Shown: positions 6,277-13,753, counted from the stretch's first letter. The stretch is DNA of 19,666 nt from AC-50 sp035640455 (GCA_035640455.1 DASQWB010000077.1:1-19666); one strand, 5' to 3'. Made by a program: numbers and translations. Notes: generated by a model from the letters alone, not told the origin.

Positions 6277-7365
6277 ATGCCGACGCAGAGCCTCCCCTGG
6301 TCGTGGTACGTCGACGAGGCCGTCCTGCGCGCCGAGCAGGAGCGGATCTTCCGGCGCGCGTGGCAGTACGTCGGCCACCTCGGCCAGGTCGCCGAGCCGG
6401 GGAGCTATTTCACCGGCCGCGCCGGTCTCCTGCCGATCGTCGTCACCCGCGACCGCGAGGGCGCGCTCGCCGCGTTCGTGAACGTCTGCCGCCACCGCGG
6501 CTTCCAGGTCGCGCAGGGCAAGGGGCGGCGGGCAAGCCTCCAGTGCGGCTACCACGCCTGGACGTACGGGCTCGACGGGCGCCTGCGCGCCGCGCCCCGC
6601 GCCGATCGCGAGCCGGGCTTCGCGCCGGAGGAGCTCTCGCTCCTCCCCGTCCAGGTCGACATGTGGGGCCCCTTCGTCTTCGTCAACCCGGATCGCGAGT
6701 CGCCGCCCCTCGCGGAGACGCTCGGCGGGCTGCCGGAGCTCGTCTCCTCCGCCGGCCTCGACCTCGACGCGCTCCGGCACCACCACCGCGCCGACTCGGA
6801 GCTCGACGCCAACTGGAAGATCGTCTGCGAGAACTTCCTCGAGTGCTACCACTGCGCCGTCGCGCATCCGTCCTTCAGCGCGATGGTCGACGTCGCGCCC
6901 GACGCGTACCGGCTCGAGGCCTCGGGCGCCGTCTCGACGCAGCTCGGGCCGGTGCGGGAGAACGGCAGGAACGCCTACGACCCCGCCGGCGGGGTCGAGC
7001 GAGGGCAGTTCCACTTCGTCTGGCCGAACCTGACGATCAACATCCTGCCCGGCCGCCCCAATCTCTCGATCGGCCCGATCGACCCGGTCACGCCGGCGCG
7101 GACGGCGCGCTTCCTCGACTACTTCTTCGCCGCCCACGCCGACCCGGAGTGGATCGAGGAGCTCGTCGCCTTCGACGCCGAGGTCGGCGCCGAGGACCGG
7201 GCGCTCGTCGAAGGCGTGCAGCGCGGCGTCGCCTCGGGAGCGCTCGAGCACGGGCGGCTGATGAGCGACGCCGAGCGGCTGATCGTGCGCTTCCAGCAGC
7301 AGGTGGCGAAAGCGCTAGCCGGTTCGCCCTCGACCGCCGAAGCAGCAGACGCTACATTCGCCTGA
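6277..7365 (+). CDS. Rieske non-haem iron oxygenase, alpha subunit
   Basis: This 362-residue protein has an N-terminal Rieske [2Fe-2S] domain with Cys71-x-His73 (NVCRHRG) and Cys90-x2-His93 (LQCGYHAW). The C-terminal catalytic domain carries the mononuclear iron motif CENFLECYHCAVAHPSF: His192 and His197, Glu189 as the likely bridging acid between the two metal sites, and Asp307 (EDRALVEGVQRG) as third ligand. The chain belongs to the ring-hydroxylating dioxygenase superfamily and is closest in feel to the mono-oxygenases that act on quaternary amines such as carnitine or betaine; the substrate is not determined. No beta subunit or reductase gene is nearby, so electrons must come from elsewhere. 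Start ATG 6277 is preferred over upstream in-frame starts, which would run into the divergent gene. Confidence 0.9.
   Translation: MPTQSLPWSWYVDEAVLRAEQERIFRRAWQYVGHLGQVAEPGSYFTGRAGLLPIVVTRDREGALAAFVNVCRHRGFQVAQGKGRRASLQCGYHAWTYGLDGRLRAAPRADREPGFAPEELSLLPVQVDMWGPFVFVNPDRESPPLAETLGGLPELVSSAGLDLDALRHHHRADSELDANWKIVCENFLECYHCAVAHPSFSAMVDVAPDAYRLEASGAVSTQLGPVRENGRNAYDPAGGVERGQFHFVWPNLTINILPGRPNLSIGPIDPVTPARTARFLDYFFAAHADPEWIEELVAFDAEVGAEDRALVEGVQRGVASGALEHGRLMSDAERLIVRFQQQVAKALAGSPSTAEAADATFA
7330..7358 (+). promoter_or_regulatory. Candidate sigma-A promoter for the amino-acid ABC operon
   Basis: TCGACC (7330-7335), a 17-base spacer and TACATT (7353-7358) match the housekeeping promoter at four of six -35 bases and most -10 bases. 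Initiation near 7365 would leave a leader of about 30 bases containing the AAGGAGG at 7383-7389. It lies in the last codons of the oxygenase gene, so the transporter could be expressed independently. Confidence 0.45.
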
Positions 7366-7394
7366 GGGTTATCGGCACATCCAAGGAGGGGATC

Positions 7395-8207
7395 GTGAAA
7401 GTCCTGCTCATCGCCGCGACCGCCGTCGCCCTTGCGACTGCGGCGGCCGCTGGCGCCCGGTCGACCGCGCCGCCGACGCTCAAGCCAGGAGTGCTCACGG
7501 TCGGCCTCGACCCGCCCGCGGTCGGCTTCCAGGTCGGCACGCTGCGCGGCCAGAAGGTCATCAACCCACGCGGCTACGAGATCGACGTCGCGAAGGGAAT
7601 CGCCAAGAAGCTCGGCATCGGCAAGATCACCTACGTCAAGGTCCCGTTCGTCGTCCTCTTCCGGCCGGGAGCGAAGCCGTTCGACCTCGCGTTCGAGGAG
7701 TCGACGATCACCGTCGCGCGTCAGCGGGCGGTCAGCTTCTCGACCCCGTACTTCAACGCGAACCAGGGCGTCCTCGTCTCGAAGAAGGTCGCGGCCGAGG
7801 GCAAGGTGCCGAAGAGCCTCGCCGCTCTGCGCCAGCTCCAGGTGTGCGCCCAGGCCGTGACGACGGGGCTCGACTACGTGCAGCACAGGCTGCATCCGGT
7901 GAAGAAGCCGCTCATCTACCAGACGACGGCCGCCGCCTTCACGGCGGTCCAGAACGGGAGCTGCGAGGCCTTCGTGATGGACGTCCCGATCGTCGCGTCG
8001 CAGAAGAAGACGAAGCCGAGCGCCTACGGCCCGGTTGCGGGCCAGATCATCACGAACGAGAAGTACGGCGCCGTCATGACGAAGGGGAGCAAGCTGAAGC
8101 CCTTCGTAGACCGCGCGATCAAGTCCCTGACCGCCAGCGGGACGATCGCGAAGTGGCAGAAGAAGTGGTTCAACATCAACTTCTCGAAGCTGCATGTCCT
8201 GAAATAA
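7395..8207 (+). CDS. Amino-acid ABC transporter substrate-binding protein
   Basis: This 270-residue secreted protein begins with a signal peptide (MKVLLIAATAVALATAAAAG). There is no lipobox Cys, so it is likely released by signal peptidase I. The mature chain is a family 3 solute-binding protein: LKPGVLTVGLD (29-39), GYEIDVAKGIAKKLG (60-74), then FDLAFEESTITVARQRAVSF (96-115) followed by STPYF, where the Thr and Arg usually hold the amino-acid carboxylate. A late Asp (196, in FVMDVP) usually holds the amino group. An extra loop near 46-58 is longer than in classical members. GTG 7395 follows AAGGAGG (7383-7389). It supplies substrate to the permease and ATPase encoded immediately downstream; the exact amino acid is unknown. 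Confidence 0.9.
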   Translation: MKVLLIAATAVALATAAAAGARSTAPPTLKPGVLTVGLDPPAVGFQVGTLRGQKVINPRGYEIDVAKGIAKKLGIGKITYVKVPFVVLFRPGAKPFDLAFEESTITVARQRAVSFSTPYFNANQGVLVSKKVAAEGKVPKSLAALRQLQVCAQAVTTGLDYVQHRLHPVKKPLIYQTTAAAFTAVQNGSCEAFVMDVPIVASQKKTKPSAYGPVAGQIITNEKYGAVMTKGSKLKPFVDRAIKSLTASGTIAKWQKKWFNINFSKLHVLK

Positions 8208-8228
8208 CAGTCAGGGTTAGGTAGGCGG

Positions 8229-8936
8229 ATGCACCGCTTCCTCGAGGCGTTCTTCAGCCCGCACGCGTTCCGGCAGGTCTTCCCGGACGTGTGGAACGGG
8301 TTCCAGACGAACATCCGCATGATGGTGCTCGCGGAGCTGCTCGTCCTCGCCTTCGCGCTGGCGATCGCCGTCATCCGAGGACTGCCGGGGCGCGGAGCAT
8401 GGCCGCTCCGCGCCCTGGCCGTCGTCTACACCGACGCCTTCCGGGGGACGCCGCTCATCCTCGTCGCGTACATGCTCGCCCTCGGGCTGCCGGGCCTGAA
8501 CATCCACGGCGTCTCGAACAGGTCGCCGTTCGTGTACGGCGTCGCCGCGCTCACGCTCGTCTACACCGCCTACGTGACCGAGGTGTACCGAGCCGGGATC
8601 GAGTCGGTCCACGGCAGCCAGCGGATGGCGGCGCGCTCGCTCGGTCTCTCGTACGCCCAGGCGCTCCGCTACGTCGTCCTGCCACAGGCGGTGCGCCGCG
8701 TCATCCCGCCGCTTTTGAACGACTTCGTCGGCCTCCAGAAAGACACGGCGATCATCTCGGTCGCCGGCGTCACGGAGGCGACGGTGCAGGCGCAGAACTT
8801 CGGCTCGTCGTACTTCAACTACACCGGGTACGTCGTCGCGGGCGTGCTCTTCATCTTCTTGACCATCCCGCTGGCACGGTTCACGGACCACTTGATCCGC
8901 GAGCGCGAGCTGCGCGAGCGGGCCCAGGCCGTGTGA
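8229..8936 (+). CDS. Amino-acid ABC transporter permease (HisM/GlnP type)
   Basis: This 235-residue inner-membrane protein has the usual size for polar amino-acid permeases. An N-terminal helix pair (TNIRMMVLAELLVLAFALAI, 27-46), the segment DAFRGTPLILVAYMLALGLP (69-88) and later helices are followed by the EAA loop that docks with the ATPase: EVYRAGIESVHGSQRMAARS (118-137), then LGLSYAQALRYVVLPQAVRR. It has a charged cytoplasmic tail. Only one permease gene is present, so the pore is probably a homodimer. The stop overlaps the ATPase GTG by four bases. Confidence 0.92.
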   Translation: MHRFLEAFFSPHAFRQVFPDVWNGFQTNIRMMVLAELLVLAFALAIAVIRGLPGRGAWPLRALAVVYTDAFRGTPLILVAYMLALGLPGLNIHGVSNRSPFVYGVAALTLVYTAYVTEVYRAGIESVHGSQRMAARSLGLSYAQALRYVVLPQAVRRVIPPLLNDFVGLQKDTAIISVAGVTEATVQAQNFGSSYFNYTGYVVAGVLFIFLTIPLARFTDHLIRERELRERAQAV

Positions 8937-9694
8937 GCGCTTCAGCCCCCGCCTTCGTCCAGCTCGAAGGGGTAACCAAGCGCTTCGGCGACCTCGTCGT
9001 GCTGAAGAGCATCGACCTCTCGGTCGGCGAGCACCGGGTCGTCTGCCTGATCGGGGCCTCGGGGAGCGGCAAGTCGACGCTCCTGCGCTGCGTCAACCTG
9101 CTCGAGAAGGTCGACGAAGGCCGGATCTTCTTCGACGGCCGCGAGCTCACGAACGGGAGGGTCGACGTGAACGCCCTGAGGCGCAACATCGGGATCGTCT
9201 TCCAGGCGTACAACCTCTTCCCCCACATGACCGTGCTCCAGAACGTGACGCTCGCGCCGCGGAAGGTGCTCGGCCAGGGGCGGCGCAAGGCCGAGGAGCG
9301 AGCCCGCGAGCTCCTGCGGCGGATCGGGCTCGAGGAGAAGGCCGAGGAATACCCGGACCGCCTCTCGGGCGGTCAGCAGCAGCGCGTCGCGATCGCCCGC
9401 GCGCTCGCGATGGATCCCAAGCTCATGCTCCTGGACGAGATCACGAGCGCCCTCGACCCGCAGCTCGTCTCGGAGGTGCTGAACCTCGTTCGGAGCCTCA
9501 CGGAGGAGTTCGGGATGACGATGATCATCGCGACCCACGAGATGAGCTTCGCGCGCGAGGTCGCCGATCGCGTGTGCTTCCTCGACGAGGGCGTCATCCT
9601 CGAGGAGGGGCCGCCCGCGGAGATCTTCTCGGCGCCGAAGGAGCCGCGGACACAGGAGTTCCTCGCCCGCGTGCTCGCCGCGGGGCGGATGTGA
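8933..9694 (+). CDS. Amino-acid ABC transporter ATP-binding protein (GlnQ type)
   Basis: This 253-residue cytoplasmic ATPase energises the importer. Walker A is GASGSGKST (41-49), the Q-loop is VFQAYNLFPHMT (89-100), the signature LSGGQQQR is at 144-151, Walker B is LMLLDE (164-169) and the switch His is at 202 (IIATHEMSF). The D-loop reads EITSALD where most relatives have EPTSALD, a mild deviation beside the catalytic Glu. GTG 8933 overlaps the permease stop (GTGTGA), and its own stop is overlapped by the GTG of the next gene (ATGTGA), so at least four genes are translated as a coupled series. Confidence 0.93.
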   Translation: MSASAPAFVQLEGVTKRFGDLVVLKSIDLSVGEHRVVCLIGASGSGKSTLLRCVNLLEKVDEGRIFFDGRELTNGRVDVNALRRNIGIVFQAYNLFPHMTVLQNVTLAPRKVLGQGRRKAEERARELLRRIGLEEKAEEYPDRLSGGQQQRVAIARALAMDPKLMLLDEITSALDPQLVSEVLNLVRSLTEEFGMTMIIATHEMSFAREVADRVCFLDEGVILEEGPPAEIFSAPKEPRTQEFLARVLAAGRM

Positions 9695-10359
9695 TCGCCC
9701 GCTTCTTCCGCGGTCGTTCCAAGGCCCCTCTCGGCCTCGCCGGCCTGCTCGCGATCACGCTCTTCTTCGCCGCCCTGATGGCGATCTCGCTCGCGATCGA
9801 CAAGCCGCAGGTCTTCCACCGGGTCCGGCACGGGAAAGTCGTCCTCCACTACGAGCAGTCGTCGGACGCGACCGAGGCGAAGATCTGGCTGCTTGCCCTC
9901 GTCCCGGTCGGCGTGTTGATTGTGGTCGCGCTGCTGGCGATGTTGTGGCGGCGCGGCGGCCTCTACGTCGTCTCCGGCGCGGCGATCGCGATCTCGCTCC
10001 TGCTCCCGCACGACCTCGGGACCTGGACGGCCCGGCACACTCGCCGCTTCCCGCTCGGCGTCGACCTGATCCCCGACAAGGACCCGTCGAGCCTCGCGGC
10101 GCGGGGCGAGTGGGAGCAGAACGCCCATGACACCGTGATCAGCCTCACGCACTGGACGATCGGCATCGCGCTCGCCGCGGCCGCGATCGTCGCCGGGCTC
10201 GCGATCCTGCGCCGCCTCTCGCCGCGCCAGGCCTTCATCGCCGCTCCGCCGCCCGTCGTCACCGGCGAGCCCGAGGTCTCCCCGGTCGTTGCTGTCGAGG
10301 CCGAGTCGCGGCTCGCTCGCAGGGGCCTCGCCGGACGGCTGTTCGGCGGCGGCCGGTAG
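9691..10359 (+). CDS. Uncharacterised four-helix membrane protein of the transporter operon
   Basis: This 222-residue protein begins at GTG 9691 inside the ATPase stop. Hydrophobic helices lie at about 13-35, 65-86, 90-107 and 151-173. Short outer loops contain polar segments (HRVRHGKVVLHYEQ at 43-56; a charged stretch at 113-148), and a Pro/Val-rich, then basic, C-terminal tail is at 185-222. I recognise no family. Its four-base overlap with the ATPase gene suggests co-expression with amino-acid uptake, but the protein lacks any ABC permease motif, so it could be a modulator or simply share the transcript. Confidence 0.72.
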   Translation: MIARFFRGRSKAPLGLAGLLAITLFFAALMAISLAIDKPQVFHRVRHGKVVLHYEQSSDATEAKIWLLALVPVGVLIVVALLAMLWRRGGLYVVSGAAIAISLLLPHDLGTWTARHTRRFPLGVDLIPDKDPSSLAARGEWEQNAHDTVISLTHWTIGIALAAAAIVAGLAILRRLSPRQAFIAAPPPVVTGEPEVSPVVAVEAESRLARRGLAGRLFGGGR

Positions 10360-10368
10360 CCTCTCGGC

Positions 10369-11124
10369 GTGCGTCCGATCCTGGCCGCCGCGATCGCTCT
10401 CGGCTGTGTGGCGATCGCAGGCTGCGGCGGCTCCGGCGAGGCGAAGCGAGCTTCGGCGGCGGCCGACCCGAAGCCGCTTCTCCCCGACCGGTTCGTCCGC
10501 CAGCCCGGCGTGAAGACGGACATGGACACGAATCCGGCGAACCTCGCGAGCGCCGTCGTCACGTACAGCTTCGGCCAGCTTCCGATGTACATCGACGGCG
10601 CCGCCTTCCGGCTGCTCCCGCACGACATGGAGCAGACGAGCGAGCCGGGTAGCACGCTGACGAAGGTGTACCGCCTGACCGTGCCGCGCACGCGGCTCGT
10701 CCTCGACACCGCCGTCACGGCGGCGCCGCTCGCCTCCGAGACGAAGGAGCTGGCGCGCGCCTACACGATCAGCGTCTCGCTCGACGGGCGCTACCTGCGC
10801 GATCCGAGCCGCTTCTGGGTCTTCTACCGGAACAACGGGCCGCAGATCTGCCGCATCTACTTCCCCGGCGACCTCGGTTCGCTGAACATGGGCGCGAACT
10901 CGATGGTCCTCCAGCCGCTCGCCGCCGGCCGGCACGTGCTGCGCGTCGAGCTCCGCCACCGAATCTCTGACGTGGTGCCGCCGGCGCGGCGGGTCGCCGT
11001 GTACCACCTGCGCGTGCTGCCGCGTCCGCCGAACCCCGCCGAGCGAGCCCTCGCGCCGGACGAGGAAGGGCCGCCGCCCGAGAACAACCGGACGCCGCTC
11101 ACGTTCCGGTCGCAGGCGGCCTGA
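10369..11124 (+). CDS. Uncharacterised lipoprotein
   Basis: This 251-residue protein has a lipoprotein signal: hydrophobic residues 4-16 and the lipobox AIAGC with Cys19 as the lipidated residue, followed by a flexible GGSGEA stretch. The mature part looks like an extracellular beta-rich domain, with strands such as KVYRLTVPRTRLVLD (98-112) and VLRVELRHRI (190-199), and ends in a Pro-rich tail. No enzyme motif is visible. It starts at GTG 10369, nine bases after the preceding membrane protein gene, so it probably belongs to the same transcript. Its 3' end overlaps the convergent NUDIX-like gene by 26 bases. Confidence 0.75.
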   Translation: MRPILAAAIALGCVAIAGCGGSGEAKRASAAADPKPLLPDRFVRQPGVKTDMDTNPANLASAVVTYSFGQLPMYIDGAAFRLLPHDMEQTSEPGSTLTKVYRLTVPRTRLVLDTAVTAAPLASETKELARAYTISVSLDGRYLRDPSRFWVFYRNNGPQICRIYFPGDLGSLNMGANSMVLQPLAAGRHVLRVELRHRISDVVPPARRVAVYHLRVLPRPPNPAERALAPDEEGPPPENNRTPLTFRSQAA

Positions 11125-11818
11125 GCACGGCGAACTGGTCGGTGATCTCGAGCTTCCGGGAGCGGAAGCGGTAGAGCGCGGCGGGGCGGCCGCCGGCGCG
11201 GCCGGGCTCGCGGTGTCGGCCCGTCGGCTCGAGCAGGCGGCGCCGCAGAAGCACGCGCTGGAGGTTGGTCGTCGAGACGCCGTGGCCGAGGGCCGCGGCA
11301 TAGAGGTCGCGGAGCTCCGAGAGCGTGAACGCACCAGGGGCGAGCGCGAAGCCGAGGTTCGTGTACGAGAGCTTCGCGCGCAGCCGCTCGCGGCCGGCGA
11401 GCACGATCGAGCCGTGGTCGAAGGCGGTCGGCGGCGACGCGTCGACCGGCTGCCAGGCGGTGTCGCCTGGAAGGGCCGGGTCGAGGTCGCACGGGACGAG
11501 GCCGAGGTAGGCGGTCGCGAGCTGCCACCCCCGCGGGTTCCGGTCCGGGTCGCTCCGCGTCTCGAGCTGCTCGAGGTGCGAGAGCTCGCGGACGTCGACC
11601 TTCTGCGCGAGATGGCGCCGGATCGAGGCCTCGAGCGTCTCGCCGGGGTCGAGGTAGCCGCCGGGAAGGGCCCAACGACCGCGCTGCGGTTCGCGGCCGC
11701 GCTCCCAGAGGAGGACGTGCAGGCGCCGGGCCCGGACCTGGAAGACGACGGCGAGCGTGACGTGCTCGGGGCGCGGCCGCTCGGGTCTGGTAGACTCGCC
11801 CGCAGGTTTTCGCCCCAT
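11099..11818 (-). CDS. NrtR-like transcriptional regulator (degenerate NUDIX plus winged helix)
   Basis: This 239-residue protein has a NUDIX fold at about 18-150 and a winged-helix region at about 155-225 (GAFTLSELRDLYAAALG, then TTNLQRVLLRRRLLEP). The NUDIX box keeps the leading glycines and Glu60 (GGYLDPGETLEAS), but the catalytic pattern RE-U-x-EE reads RHLAQK: His69, Gln72 and Lys73 replace all three glutamates. Hydrolase activity is therefore unlikely. The layout matches NrtR-type regulators, which bind ADP-ribose or related nucleotides and control NAD or sugar genes. Start ATG 11818 is chosen because the domain begins soon after and a TAGGTT -10 lies seven bases ahead. It is divergent from the nucleoside-binding lipoprotein gene, 22 bases away, a likely target. 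Confidence 0.84.
   Translation of the reverse strand: MGRKPAGESTRPERPRPEHVTLAVVFQVRARRLHVLLWERGREPQRGRWALPGGYLDPGETLEASIRRHLAQKVDVRELSHLEQLETRSDPDRNPRGWQLATAYLGLVPCDLDPALPGDTAWQPVDASPPTAFDHGSIVLAGRERLRAKLSYTNLGFALAPGAFTLSELRDLYAAALGHGVSTTNLQRVLLRRRLLEPTGRHREPGRAGGRPAALYRFRSRKLEITDQFAVLRPPATGT
11788..11796 (+). promoter_or_regulatory. Candidate extended -10 promoter for the BMP lipoprotein gene
   Basis: TGG-TAGACT is an extended -10 (TG-n-TAnnnT) inside the 5' end of the divergent regulator gene; initiation near 11803 would give a leader of about 38 bases. No good -35 is visible, as is common for extended -10 promoters. The short symmetry GTCT-GGT-AGAC (11785-11795) overlaps it and could be part of an operator. 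Confidence 0.35.
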
Positions 11819-11825
11819 AGTCGTA

Positions 11826-11831
11826 AACCTA
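11826..11831 (-). promoter_or_regulatory. Candidate -10 for a leaderless NrtR-like regulator transcript
   Basis: On the minus strand TAGGTT ends seven bases before ATG 11818, so transcription could begin at the start codon. A -35 near consensus is not visible. Confidence 0.25.
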
Positions 11832-11840
11832 GCGCGTTCC

Positions 11841-12869
11841 GTGACCAAGAGACTCGCTCCAGCGCTCCTCGCCCTCCTCCTCGTCGCCGGCTGCGGCGGC
11901 TCCAAGAGCTCGAGCGGCACGACGACCGGCGGCTCAGGAGGCGGCAAGAAGATCAAGGTCGGGCTGGTCACCGACATCAACCAGCTGAACGACCGGGGCT
12001 TCAACCACCTCGCGTACATGGGGCTTCTGCGGGCGGAGAAGAAGCTCGGGATCCAGGGTCGTGTCTACCAGTCGAACTCGGCGCAGGACTACATCCCGAA
12101 CCTCGCCAAGTTCGCGCAGCAGCACTACGACCTCGTGATCAGCGTCGGCTTCGCGCAGGCGGATGCCGTGTCGACCGTCTCCAAGGAGTACCCGAAGACG
12201 CACTTCGCGATCATCGACGTCGACGCGACGACGCTGAAAAGCAAGCCGAAGAACGTCCTCGGACTGCTCTTCCGCGAGCAGGAGGTCGGCTACCTCGCCG
12301 GCTACCTCGCCGGGCTCGTCGAGAAGCAGAAGCCGGGACCGGACGTGATCGGCTCGGTCGGTGGGATGAAGGAGCCGCCGGTCGACCGCTTCATCGCCGG
12401 CTACCAGGCGGGGGCGAAGAAGGCCGACCCCGGCATCAAGCTGCTGAACGGGTACTCGCACGACTGGGTCGACCAGGCGAAGTGCAAGGAGGCGGCGCTG
12501 AGCCAGATCGCCTCCGGCTCGTCGATCGAGTTCCAGGTCGCGGGCGGCTGCGGGCTCGGCACGCTCGACGCGGCGAAGGAGAAGCACGTGTGGGGGATCG
12601 GGGTCGACGCCGACCAGTCGTTCTTAGGCCCGCACGTCCTGACGAGCGCGACGAAGCACGTCGACCAGGCCGTGCTCCTGACGATCAAGGATGTCGTCGA
12701 AGGGAAGTTCCGCGGCGGCCGCAACGCGATCTTCGGCCTGAAGGACAACGGCGTCGGCCTCGGGAAGATCAGCCCGAAGGTGCCGCATGCCGACGTGGCC
12801 GCCGTCGACAAGATCCGCGCCGAGATCGCGAGCGGCAAGATCGGCGGCATCCCGACCATCGTGGGCTAG
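11841..12869 (+). CDS. BMP/PnrA-family nucleoside-binding lipoprotein
   Basis: This 342-residue protein has a lipoprotein signal (MTKRLAPALLALLLVAGC, Cys18) and a Ser/Gly/Thr-rich tether to about 37. The periplasmic-binding fold follows with family hallmarks: KVGLVTDINQLNDRGFNHLA (41-60), DLVISVGFAQADAV, the VGGMKEPPVDRFIAGYQAGA block, and GIGVDADQSF near the hinge. Family members bind purine nucleosides or similar ligands for an ABC importer. Here no ATPase or permease of that type follows; the next gene is a cupin. GTG 11841 is used because the signal peptide begins there and the upstream part of the open frame overlaps the divergent gene. The divergent NrtR-like regulator suggests control by a nucleotide signal. 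Confidence 0.9.
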   Translation: MTKRLAPALLALLLVAGCGGSKSSSGTTTGGSGGGKKIKVGLVTDINQLNDRGFNHLAYMGLLRAEKKLGIQGRVYQSNSAQDYIPNLAKFAQQHYDLVISVGFAQADAVSTVSKEYPKTHFAIIDVDATTLKSKPKNVLGLLFREQEVGYLAGYLAGLVEKQKPGPDVIGSVGGMKEPPVDRFIAGYQAGAKKADPGIKLLNGYSHDWVDQAKCKEAALSQIASGSSIEFQVAGGCGLGTLDAAKEKHVWGIGVDADQSFLGPHVLTSATKHVDQAVLLTIKDVVEGKFRGGRNAIFGLKDNGVGLGKISPKVPHADVAAVDKIRAEIASGKIGGIPTIVG

Positions 12870-12874
12870 CTCGT

Positions 12875-12904
12875 TTGAAGGTCGTGCGGTCTGGCGGATA
12901 GGGT
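12875..12904 (+). promoter_or_regulatory. Candidate sigma-A promoter for the cupin gene
   Basis: TTGAAG (12875-12880), an 18-base spacer and TAGGGT (12899-12904) form a reasonable housekeeping promoter just after the lipoprotein stop. Initiation near 12911 would leave about 24 bases before ATG 12935, including the Shine-Dalgarno AGGAGG (12923-12928). Confidence 0.45.
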
Positions 12905-12934
12905 CGCGGCACCTGCGACGAGAGGAGGTCGGTG

Positions 12935-13294
12935 ATGGCGACGACGAGCAAGGCGGCGAGCCGGTCGCTCGACCAGCCGGACGAGCACGTCGAGAAGGGC
13001 GGGGTGCAGATCGACGTCGTGCACCTCGGCGACATCAAGGTGAAGCGGGCGAAGTATCCGCCCGGGTGGCGGTTCTCGAAGGACATGGGCGCCGACCGCT
13101 GCCAGGACAACCACGTCGGTTACGTGATCGACGGCGAGATCCACGTCGTGCTCGACGACGGCACCGAGCTGGACACGAAGGCGGGCGACGCCTTCGTCGT
13201 GCCCGCCGGCCACGACGCCTGGAGCGAGAACGGCTGCACGATCGTCCAGTTCGACGAGTTCGACGCGGCGGCGCGCCGCTTCGGCCTCACATAG
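12935..13294 (+). CDS. Small cupin-domain protein
   Basis: This 119-residue protein is a single cupin barrel. The first conserved motif is reduced to DNHVGYVIDGEIHV (58-71) with His60. The second motif GDAFVVPAGHDAWSEN (84-99) keeps the P-x-G-H pattern with His93. Fewer metal ligands than in classical cupins are evident, so it may bind a small molecule or metal weakly. The role is unknown. Start ATG 12935 has AGGAGG seven bases ahead; GTG 12932 directly before it is the alternative. It appears to have its own promoter and to be followed by a hairpin, making it a likely single-gene unit. Confidence 0.82.
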   Translation: MATTSKAASRSLDQPDEHVEKGGVQIDVVHLGDIKVKRAKYPPGWRFSKDMGADRCQDNHVGYVIDGEIHVVLDDGTELDTKAGDAFVVPAGHDAWSENGCTIVQFDEFDAAARRFGLT

Positions 13295-13357
13295 CTCGAT
13301 CGGCAAGTCCCGCCGGATGCCTTCCGAGGACGAGCGTCGTCGACGAGAGGGAGGAGG

Positions 13358-13380
13358 CGGCCCAACCGCACGTTGGGCCG
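13358..13380 (+). terminator. Perfect 9-bp hairpin after the cupin gene
   Basis: CGGCCCAAC (13358-13366), loop CGCAC and GTTGGGCCG (13372-13380) form a perfect 9-bp stem with a five-base loop, 64 bases after the cupin stop. There is no T-run after it, which is common for actinobacterial terminators, so termination is plausible but not proven. Confidence 0.5.
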
Positions 13381-13409
13381 GCCTCATCGCTCCACATGAC
13401 GAGAGCGAC

Positions 13410-13736
13410 ATGGGCTTCGGAGTTCGCCCGGCTCCCTCAGGACCATCTGTCGTCGTTCTCGTCGCTTCGATCGTGGTCGGCGCGATCGTCGTCGCCGCAG
13501 CGAGCGGACGGCTCGACTTGCTGTGGCTTCCCCTCGCGATCCTCGGGCTCGTCGAGCTGCTTCTCGCTCGCTACCGGCTCCGGACGGACAACTGGCGTGA
13601 GCGGGACGGGTGGACCAGCCACCGTGCCGCCGCGTTGCTTCTCTTCGGGACGCACGACGAGCGGCGCGGGGCGGCGCTGCAGATCGCGTTCGGTGTCGCT
13701 GTGCTGCTAGCCGCCGTTCTGCTGCGTGTGATCTGA
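13410..13736 (+). CDS. Small uncharacterised membrane protein
   Basis: This is a 108-residue protein with about three membrane helices: 14-32 (VVVLVASIVVGAIVVAAAS), 37-53 and 90-106. A basic loop (RYRLRTDNWRERDGW) lies after the second helix. I recognise no family. The open frame also contains an upstream ATG at 13317, which would add 31 polar residues, but that segment spans the strong hairpin at 13358-13380 and looks non-coding, so I prefer ATG 13410. Convergent with the MoaD-like gene, 17 bases away. Confidence 0.6.
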   Translation: MGFGVRPAPSGPSVVVLVASIVVGAIVVAAASGRLDLLWLPLAILGLVELLLARYRLRTDNWRERDGWTSHRAAALLLFGTHDERRGAALQIAFGVAVLLAAVLLRVI

Positions 13737-13753
13737 CGTACCGCCGGGCCTCG

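Noticed and set aside
9373..11334. A 653-codon minus-strand open frame opposite the ABC ATPase, membrane protein and lipoprotein genes
   Set aside because: Low-complexity Arg/Ala/Asp sequence with no family signature; the plus-strand genes have clear motifs and coupled starts.
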